Assembly (NCBI GenBank): GCA_038232215.1
Contig: JBBSIG010000037.1
Span: forward strand, 1 to 15,972
Length of the DNA stretch: 15,972 nucleotides
Direction of reading: 5' to 3'
DNA from: JBBSIG01 sp038232215
Lineage (GTDB): Bacteria; Actinomycetota; Thermoleophilia; Gaiellales; Gaiellaceae
Under the pieces are notes generated by a model. It saw only the letters and a program-made list of their open reading frames with translations, was not told the origin of the DNA and ran no database searches. Below are positions 12,149-15,972 of the stretch, one piece after another. Every line of letters begins with the position of its first letter. Positions within the stretch are counted from its first letter, which is position 1. The position numbers were made by a program, and so were the translations under genes.

Positions 12149-12768
12149 TGGCCAGGGACACCTCTCCCAAGTGCAAGCAGTGCCGCCGCGAGGGCATGAA
12201 GCTGTTCCTGAAGGGCGAGCGCTGCCTGACCGAGAAGTGCGCGATCGAGCGGCGAAGCTATCCGCCCGGCGAGCACGGCCGCGGCCGCATCAAGCAGTCG
12301 GAGTACCTGCTCCAGCTCAGGGAGAAGCAGAAGGCCCGTCGGTACTACGGTCTACTCGAGAAGCAGTTCCGCCTCTACTACTCGAAGGCCGCTCGCGGCT
12401 CGGGCATCACGGGCGAGACACTGTTGCGGATGCTCGAGACTAGGCTCGACAACGTGGTCTACAGGCTCGGCTTCGCGGCGTCTCGCGCCCAGGCGCGCCA
12501 GCTCGTGCGGCACGGTCACTTCCACGTCAACGGCCGCCGCGTGAACATCCCGAGCTACGGTGTCAAGCCGGACGACGTCGTCACGATGGCCCCGGACTCG
12601 TCGGCCGAGCGGACGATCCGGGACGCGACCGACCTCACGGCCTCCGTGGCACCCTGGCTGCAAGCCGACCACGACGGACTCACCGGCAAGATCCTGAAGT
12701 GGCCGGAGCGAGGCGAGATCGACACGCCCGTCCAGGAGTCGCTCATCGTGGAGCTCTACTCGAAATGA
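12148..12768 (+). CDS. rpsD: Small ribosomal subunit protein S4, zinc-finger form
   Basis: S4 nucleates 30S assembly at the five-way 16S junction and in some bacteria represses the alpha operon. The 206-residue product has four cysteines near the N-terminus (C9, C12, C26, C31) forming the zinc site found in many Gram-positive S4 proteins, followed by CAIERRSYPPGEHGRGR and the helical domain. The S4 RNA-binding domain lies near 95-155 (MLETRLDNVVYRLGFAASRAQARQLVRHGHFHVNGRRVNIPSY). It ends with the usual PVQESLIVELYSK. The ATG overlaps the rpsK stop. The TGA (12766-12768) lies inside a hairpin, and a 119-nt structured gap precedes rpoA. Confidence 0.98.
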   Translation: MARDTSPKCKQCRREGMKLFLKGERCLTEKCAIERRSYPPGEHGRGRIKQSEYLLQLREKQKARRYYGLLEKQFRLYYSKAARGSGITGETLLRMLETRLDNVVYRLGFAASRAQARQLVRHGHFHVNGRRVNIPSYGVKPDDVVTMAPDSSAERTIRDATDLTASVAPWLQADHDGLTGKILKWPERGEIDTPVQESLIVELYSK

Positions 12769-12793
12769 GCAAACCGTTGCAGGTTCGCTCATT
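12764..12793 (+). promoter_or_regulatory. Stop-codon hairpin at the end of rpsD
   Basis: AATGAGCAAACC (12764-12775) pairs with GGTTCGCTCATT (12782-12793) over 11 bp with one A-C mismatch and the loop GTTGCA. The rpsD TGA is within the 5' arm, as with the rplB, rplN and rplF hairpins. No U-run follows. It may stabilise the upstream message or reduce transcript flow into rpoA; this is inference. Confidence 0.65.
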
Positions 12794-12828
12794 GGAATAC
12801 TTCAAGAAATAGAGACAGAAAACGAGAC

Positions 12829-12870
12829 CTCGCGCTCTTGCTCTCCGCGAGCCGAGCGAGGGCGCCTCGG
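12829..12870 (+). promoter_or_regulatory. Two tandem hairpins before rpoA
   Basis: CTCGCG (12829-12834) pairs with CGCGAG (12846-12851), and CCGAG (12852-12856) pairs with CTCGG (12866-12870). The second ends six bases before AGAAAGGA (12877-12882 region), the rpoA ribosome-binding site. The stems are short and GC-rich, so each could be chance; with the hairpin at 12764-12793 they fill most of the gap. Confidence 0.4.
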
Positions 12871-12887
12871 ATAAAAGAAAGGACCGC

Positions 12888-13871
12888 ATGGCAATTCGCA
12901 CCAGCCCCGGGAGCTTCCAGGTTCCGAAGATCGTGCACGAGGAGGTGAACGCCGACCAGGGCGTCTTCGAGATCGAGCCGCTCGATCGCGGCTTCGGCTA
13001 CACCTTCGGCAACTCGCTCCGGCGCGTCTTGCTCTCGTCGCTCGAGGGTGCCGCCGTCACCTCGGTGAAGATCGAGGGCATCGCGCACGAGTTCACGACG
13101 CTCCCGGGCGTCCAGGAGGACGTCACGGACATCATCCTCAACCTCAAGAACCTGATTGCCCGTCTGCACGGCGACTCTCCCGAGGTTGAGGTTCACATCG
13201 CGAAGAAGGGCCCCGGCAAGGTGACCGCGGCGGACATCGAGGCGCCGGCCGAGCTCGAGATCCTGAACCCGGACCTCGTCGTCGCCAGCCTCTCCGAGAA
13301 GGGAAAGCTCGAGCTGACGCTCACCATCGGGCGGGGTCGCGGGTACGTCCCGGCCGAGCTGAACCGGGGGCCCGAGACCACGATCGGCGTCATCCCCGTG
13401 GACTCCATCTTCTCGCCGGTCCGGCGCGTCTCGTACGACGTCGAGGCCGCGCGCGTGGGGCAGCGCACCGACTACGACAAGCTACGGCTCGACGTCACCA
13501 CCGACGGCTCGATCGACCCACGCTCGGCCATCGGCCAGGCGGCGGAGATCCTCATCCGGCAGCTCGCGATCTTCACCGATCTCGAGAAGATGGAGGGCTT
13601 CGGCGAGGCGGCCGCTGCGTCGAGCGACGGCGCGGGCGTCGAGGTGCCCCTCGCGCACGGGATGGAGAACTTCCCGATCGAAGAGCTCGAGCTTGGCGTT
13701 CGCTCCTACAACTGCCTCAAGCGGGTCGGCATCGAGACGATCGGCGACCTCGTCGTCAAGAGCGAGAACGAGCTCGCGTCGATCCCGAACTTCGGCAAGA
13801 AGTCGATCGAGGAAGTGAAGGAGACGCTCGCGACCCACGGACTCACCCTCCGGGGCGGCGAGGGCGCGTAG
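12888..13871 (+). CDS. rpoA: RNA polymerase alpha subunit
   Basis: The alpha subunit dimerises to start RNA polymerase assembly and binds UP elements and activators through its C-terminal domain. The 327-residue product has the N-terminal domain (1 to ~238) with GYTFGNSLRRVLLSSLEG at 38-54 at the dimer interface and GRGRGYVPAE at 148-157. After an Ala/Ser/Gly linker (~240-260) comes the C-terminal domain (263-322): ELELGVRSYNCLKRVGIETIGDLV, in which R272 corresponds to E. coli R265 that contacts DNA, then IPNFGKKSIEEVKETL. The ATG is preceded by GAAAGGA. The gap before it (119 nt) has three hairpins, and the gap after (167 nt) is a large paired structure. Confidence 0.98.
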   Translation: MAIRTSPGSFQVPKIVHEEVNADQGVFEIEPLDRGFGYTFGNSLRRVLLSSLEGAAVTSVKIEGIAHEFTTLPGVQEDVTDIILNLKNLIARLHGDSPEVEVHIAKKGPGKVTAADIEAPAELEILNPDLVVASLSEKGKLELTLTIGRGRGYVPAELNRGPETTIGVIPVDSIFSPVRRVSYDVEAARVGQRTDYDKLRLDVTTDGSIDPRSAIGQAAEILIRQLAIFTDLEKMEGFGEAAAASSDGAGVEVPLAHGMENFPIEELELGVRSYNCLKRVGIETIGDLVVKSENELASIPNFGKKSIEEVKETLATHGLTLRGGEGA

Positions 13872-13878
13872 GTGGCCC

Positions 13879-14025
13879 CCGCCAGAAGTACCGTCGGCCA
13901 GGCCGATCGGAAGCGGCACCTGCGGGCGTCCTCGCTCGGCCCCGTACCCTTCGGGTGCGCGACCTCCCTGCGTCCTTCGCAGGCGGCCGTTTCCGATCGC
14001 CCAGACGTGACAGAACTTCTGGCGG
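13879..14025 (+). ncRNA. Candidate structured RNA or palindromic element in the rpoA-rplQ gap
   Basis: Four helices are visible. The outer helix is CCGCCAGAAGT (13879-13889) with ACTTCTGGCGG (14015-14025), 11 bp perfect. Inside it, CGATCGGAAGCGGC (13904-13917) pairs with GCCGTTTCCGATCG (13986-13999), 14 bp with one G-U. Within that are two local hairpins: GTACCC/GGGTGC (13944-13949 with 13953-13958) and CCTGCG/CGCAGG (13967-13972 with 13978-13983). A second CCTGCG at 13919-13924 could compete for the last arm. No reading frame of the expected kind fills the gap. It may be a leader for rplQ, a processing site or a degenerate miniature transposon; flanks GGTGGCC (13871) and GGTGACC (14024) resemble an imperfect target duplication. 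It matches no RNA family I know. Confidence 0.5.
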
Positions 14026-14038
14026 TGACCACTAAGCC

Positions 14039-14401
14039 ATGAGACATCAGCGCGCAGGCAAGAAGCTCGGCCGTGACTCGGCGCACCGGAGAGCGCTGTT
14101 CTCGAACCTCGCCGGTGCGCTGATCGAGCACGGACGTATCCGCACGACGGAGGCGAAGGCGAAGGCGGTGAAGCCGATCGCGGAGAAGATGATCACCCTC
14201 GGCCGGCGCGGCGACCTGGCGGCCCGCAGGCAGGCGATCGCCTACCTGCGCTCGCAGGAGATCGTCCACAAGCTCTTCGCGGAGGTGGCTCCGCGCTTCG
14301 CGGACCGCCCGGGCGGCTACTCGAGGATCGTCAAGCTCGGCGCCCGCCAGGGGGACGCCGCGGAGATGGTCTACCTCGAGCTCGTCGACCACACCCCCTG
14401 A
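14039..14401 (+). CDS. rplQ: Large ribosomal subunit protein L17
   Basis: L17 lies near the peptide-tunnel exit on the 50S surface. The 120-residue product has the standard length and motifs: MRHQRAGKKLGRDSAHRRALFSNLAGALIEHGRIRTTEAKAKAVKPIAEKMITLGRRGD in consecutive pieces, then ADRPGGYSRIVKLGARQGDAAEMVYLELVD. The ATG at 14039 has only a weak ribosome-binding site (GGTGA, 14024-14028), partly covered by the outer helix of the structure in the rpoA-rplQ gap. It ends the ribosomal run and converges with the minus-strand gene downstream. Confidence 0.98.
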   Translation: MRHQRAGKKLGRDSAHRRALFSNLAGALIEHGRIRTTEAKAKAVKPIAEKMITLGRRGDLAARRQAIAYLRSQEIVHKLFAEVAPRFADRPGGYSRIVKLGARQGDAAEMVYLELVDHTP

Positions 14402-14405
14402 GCGA

Positions 14406-14428
14406 CCAAGAGACAGTCTGTTACTTGG
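14406..14428. terminator. Weak possible bidirectional terminator between rplQ and the minus-strand VIT gene
   Basis: CCAAG (14406-14410) pairs with CTTGG (14424-14428), with ACA/TGT as a small inner pairing. It lies in the 36-nt gap between two convergent stop codons, where a terminator is expected. The stem is short and there is no T-run, so this is tentative. Confidence 0.3.
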
Positions 14429-14437
14429 CTCGGGCGG

Positions 14438-14914
14438 TCAGGCGGCCGAGCCGAGGCCTGCGCTGACGCCGGCGATGATCAGGCCGCCGACCGTGATGGA
14501 GGCGAAGGAGCGCACGAAGCTCGTCTCGAAGTAGCACCAGCGCAGCCACGCCAGCACGAGCAGCTCGAGTGCCACGACGATCGCCGCGGCGAGGAGCGCC
14601 GCGCGGTAGTGCGGGATCAGGAAGGGCAGCGTGTGGAGGATGCCGCCGACGAAGGTGCCGAGCCCGGTGATACCACCGCGGACGGCTGGGCTGCCGCGCC
14701 CGGTCAGCTCCCCGGTGTCGGAGAGCCCCTCGGAGAAGGCCATGCTGATCCCGGCCGCGATCGCCGTCGCCGTTCCGGCGATGAAGGCGATGTGCGGCCT
14801 GTGCGTGGCGAGGGCGACTGCGAAGATCGGCGCGATCGTCGAGAGCGAGCCGTCGATCAGCCCGATCATGGCCGGCTGCACGCGCTGGAGGAGGAAGCGC
14901 TCGTGGGTGGTCAC
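14438..14914 (-). CDS. VIT/CCC1-family membrane protein resembling the membrane half of MbfA
   Basis: The 158-residue product is mostly hydrophobic with about five membrane segments (near 16-36, 41-61, 80-100, 105-125 and 136-156). GLIDGSLSTIAPIFAVALAT (residues 18-37) and ISMAFSEGLSDTGELTGRG (56-74), then GGILHTLPFLIPH (90-102), resemble the C-terminal VIT domain of MbfA (erythrin-VIT1), an iron exporter of rhizobia. The N-terminal ferritin-like domain of MbfA is absent: the frame starts at GTG 14914 just after the DNA turns AT-rich. Iron or manganese transport is therefore a family-level guess. It is the only minus-strand gene here, convergent with rplQ and divergent from truA. A TATACT box eight bases before the GTG and the absence of a Shine-Dalgarno sequence suggest a leaderless message. 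Confidence 0.85.
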   Translation of the reverse strand: MTTHERFLLQRVQPAMIGLIDGSLSTIAPIFAVALATHRPHIAFIAGTATAIAAGISMAFSEGLSDTGELTGRGSPAVRGGITGLGTFVGGILHTLPFLIPHYRAALLAAAIVVALELLVLAWLRWCYFETSFVRSFASITVGGLIIAGVSAGLGSAA

Positions 14915-14922
14915 GTAATCTT

Positions 14923-14928
14923 AGTATA
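14923..14928 (-). promoter_or_regulatory. Likely -10 box for the VIT-family gene (leaderless)
   Basis: On the minus strand the bases read TATACT, eight bases before the GTG at 14914, so transcription would start at or next to the start codon. No good -35 is visible at 16-18 nt. The surrounding 14915-14965 is AT-rich in a GC-rich genome, as expected of a divergent promoter region. GTAAT (14915-14919) and ATTAC (14937-14941) form an inverted pair flanking it that could be an operator. Confidence 0.45.
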
Positions 14929-15011
14929 CAGGAGTTATTACAAGTCCCTAGAGCGTAAAGTGAACCTGACAAAAGAGTGCAGGCGCACCTGACGCAGCGG
15001 TCGATCGGCTC

Positions 15012-15743
15012 GTGCTCCTGAGGCTGACCCTCGAGTACGACGGCACCGGCTTCCACGGCTGGGCCGCGCAGCCGGGCCTCCGAACCGTCGAGGGGACGGT
15101 CCGGGCCGCGCTGGAGGAGGTCTTCCCCGGCGCGATGGCGCTCGCGGTCGCGGGTCGCACCGATGCCGGCGTGCACGCGCTCGGCCAGGTGGCGAGCGTG
15201 GAGGTCGGAACGCGCGGGCCCGCGCTCGAGCGCGCGGCGAGCGCGCTCAACCGGGTGCTTCCGGACGACGTCTCCGTGCTCGACGCCCACCAAGCCTCGC
15301 CGACCTTCCACGCACGCCACTCGGCGCGCGCCCGCACGTACCGCTACCGGATCCACCGCCGCGCCTCCGCGTCGCCCTTCGAGGCGCGACGCAGCCTCTG
15401 GTGGCCGCGGCCGCTCGATCTGGGCGCTCTGTCGGAGTGCGCCCGAATGCTGGTGGGCGAGCACGACTTCCGTGCGTTCACGGTGACGCAGACGCTCCAT
15501 GGCGTCTTCACGCGCCGGATCCTGGCAGCGGACTGGCGCGCCGACGGGGAGCTGCTCGAGTTCGAGATCGCGGCGAACAGCTTTCTCCGGCACATGGTGC
15601 GGGCGCTCGTCGGCACCATGCTCGACGAGGGTCCCGAGCGGCTCGGAACGCTGCTCCGGGGACGTCCGCGCAGCGAGGCGGGACGCACGGCGCCTCCGTG
15701 GGGGCTGTACCTGGTGCGCGTCGAGTACCCCGATACGATCTAG
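15012..15743 (+). CDS. truA: tRNA pseudouridine(38-40) synthase TruA
   Basis: TruA converts uridines 38-40 of the tRNA anticodon stem to pseudouridine. The 243-residue product is of normal length. It begins LRLTLEYDGTGFHGWAAQPG and has the catalytic motif AGRTDAGVHALGQVA with the nucleophilic Asp at residue 51; later come FHARHSARARTYRYRI near 104-119, HDFRAFTV near 156-163 and NSFLRHMVRALVGTMLDEG near 188-206. The start is GTG 15012 with no obvious Shine-Dalgarno sequence. truA commonly follows rplQ; here the VIT-family gene is inserted between them on the other strand, so truA needs its own promoter in 14915-15011, where I see only weak candidates (TAAAGT at 14956-14961). Confidence 0.96.
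   Translation: MLLRLTLEYDGTGFHGWAAQPGLRTVEGTVRAALEEVFPGAMALAVAGRTDAGVHALGQVASVEVGTRGPALERAASALNRVLPDDVSVLDAHQASPTFHARHSARARTYRYRIHRRASASPFEARRSLWWPRPLDLGALSECARMLVGEHDFRAFTVTQTLHGVFTRRILAADWRADGELLEFEIAANSFLRHMVRALVGTMLDEGPERLGTLLRGRPRSEAGRTAPPWGLYLVRVEYPDTI
15734..15739 (+). promoter_or_regulatory. Possible -10 box for the HAD gene (leaderless)
   Basis: TACGAT lies seven bases before the GTG at 15747, the distance expected for a leaderless message, and the same hexamer is part of the extended -10 before infA. It also encodes the last residues of TruA, and no -35 is evident, so chance is a real alternative. Confidence 0.25.
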
Positions 15744-15746
15744 ATC

Positions 15747-15972
15747 GTGCGACGCGATCCCGTGCTCTTCGATCTCGACGGCACGCTGATCGACTCGGGA
15801 CCAATGATCCTCGCCTCGTTCCGCCATGCGACGCAGACGGTCCTCGCACGCGAGATCGCGGACGAGCATCTGCTCGCGCACGTCGGCGGCTCGAGCCTGC
15901 GGGCCCAGATGAGCGTCATCGATCCGGATCGCGTAGACGACCTGGTTCGGGCCTACCGAGCGCACAACGAGC
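15747..15972 (+). CDS. HAD-superfamily hydrolase, phosphoglycolate-phosphatase-like (3' end outside window)
   Basis: The frame opens at GTG 15747, three bases after the truA stop, and is still open at the window end (75 codons). Translation gives an N-terminus with VLFDLDGTLIDSG, the HAD motif I in which the two aspartates are the nucleophile and the acid/base, followed by a helical cap beginning MILASFRHATQTVL and HVGGSSLRAQM. This is the pattern of C1-cap phosphatases such as phosphoglycolate phosphatase or PpaX; the substrate cannot be told from this fragment. Cotranscription with truA is likely from spacing, although a possible -10 box sits just upstream. Confidence 0.88.
   Translation, partial: MRRDPVLFDLDGTLIDSGPMILASFRHATQTVLAREIADEHLLAHVGGSSLRAQMSVIDPDRVDDLVRAYRAHNE

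Noticed and set aside
12829..12870. The rpsD-rpoA hairpins as a fourth copy of the TTCGCTTCGCTC module
   Set aside because: The sequence CCGAGCGAGGG is only loosely like the reverse complement of the loop region, and the 12-nt loop is absent. Similar layout, not a copy.
14421..15965. 514-codon open frame on the minus strand spanning the VIT gene and truA
   Set aside because: It is out of frame with the VIT gene and antisense to truA; its composition (Arg/Ala/Pro-rich) is typical of a shadow frame.
1..15972. CRISPR arrays, tRNA or rRNA genes, insertion sequences, phage genes
   Set aside because: No regularly spaced repeats, no tRNA-like cloverleaf, no transposase or phage motifs were seen on either strand.

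Overview
The window is a contiguous, high-GC stretch of the bacterial S10-spc-alpha ribosomal protein supercluster. It enters inside rplB and runs rplB-rpsS-rplV-rpsC-rplP-rpmC-rpsQ-rplN-rplX-rplE-rpsZ-rpsH-rplF-rplR-rpsE-rpmD-rplO-secY-adk-map-infA-rpmJ-rpsM-rpsK-rpsD-rpoA-rplQ, all on the + strand. After that come a minus-strand membrane gene, truA, and the start of a HAD phosphatase gene cut by the window end. The order adk-map-infA-rpmJ-rpsM-rpsK-rpsD-rpoA-rplQ-truA, the zinc-type S14, the frequent GTG/TTG starts and the low-complexity Ala/Glu/Pro or Arg/Gly tails on S3, S5, S17 and L22 suggest a deep-branching Gram-positive, most likely an actinobacterium of the Thermoleophilia type (Gaiellales/Solirubrobacterales). 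That placement is inferred from gene order and protein character, not from a search.

Layout: 1-8119 holds ribosomal protein genes, mostly translationally coupled (TAGTG, TGATG, GTGA and TTGA overlaps). 8124-10870 holds secY (translocon), adk (adenylate kinase) and map (methionine aminopeptidase), which serve export, nucleotide balance and nascent-chain processing. 10952-14401 is the alpha-operon part: infA, rpmJ, rpsM, rpsK, rpsD, rpoA, rplQ. 14438-14914 (minus) is a stand-alone VIT/CCC1-type membrane protein resembling the membrane half of MbfA. 15012-15743 is truA. 15747 onward is a truncated HAD hydrolase. No tRNA, rRNA, CRISPR, insertion sequence or gene-free stretch above 170 bases was found.

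The protein content is ordinary; the unusual part is in the junctions. Most genes touch or overlap, but all five gaps larger than 50 nt between rplB and rplO carry strong hairpins, many with AT-rich stems that stand out from the GC-rich coding DNA. Three gaps of nearly identical length (69, 69 and 67 nt; before rpsS, rpsH and rplR) share a two-part module: a 12-bp stem-loop at or next to the upstream stop codon, then a second short hairpin with the invariant 12-nt loop TTCGCTTCGCTC on a stem that changes sequence but keeps pairing. In two copies its 3' arm is the Shine-Dalgarno sequence. A different hairpin encloses the rplF ribosome-binding site. The rpsD-rpoA gap carries three hairpins, and the 167-nt rpoA-rplQ gap folds on paper into nested 11-bp and 14-bp helices with two internal hairpins. 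These could be mobile palindromic repeats, cis-acting RNA controls, or repeats co-opted as controls; the sequence alone does not decide.
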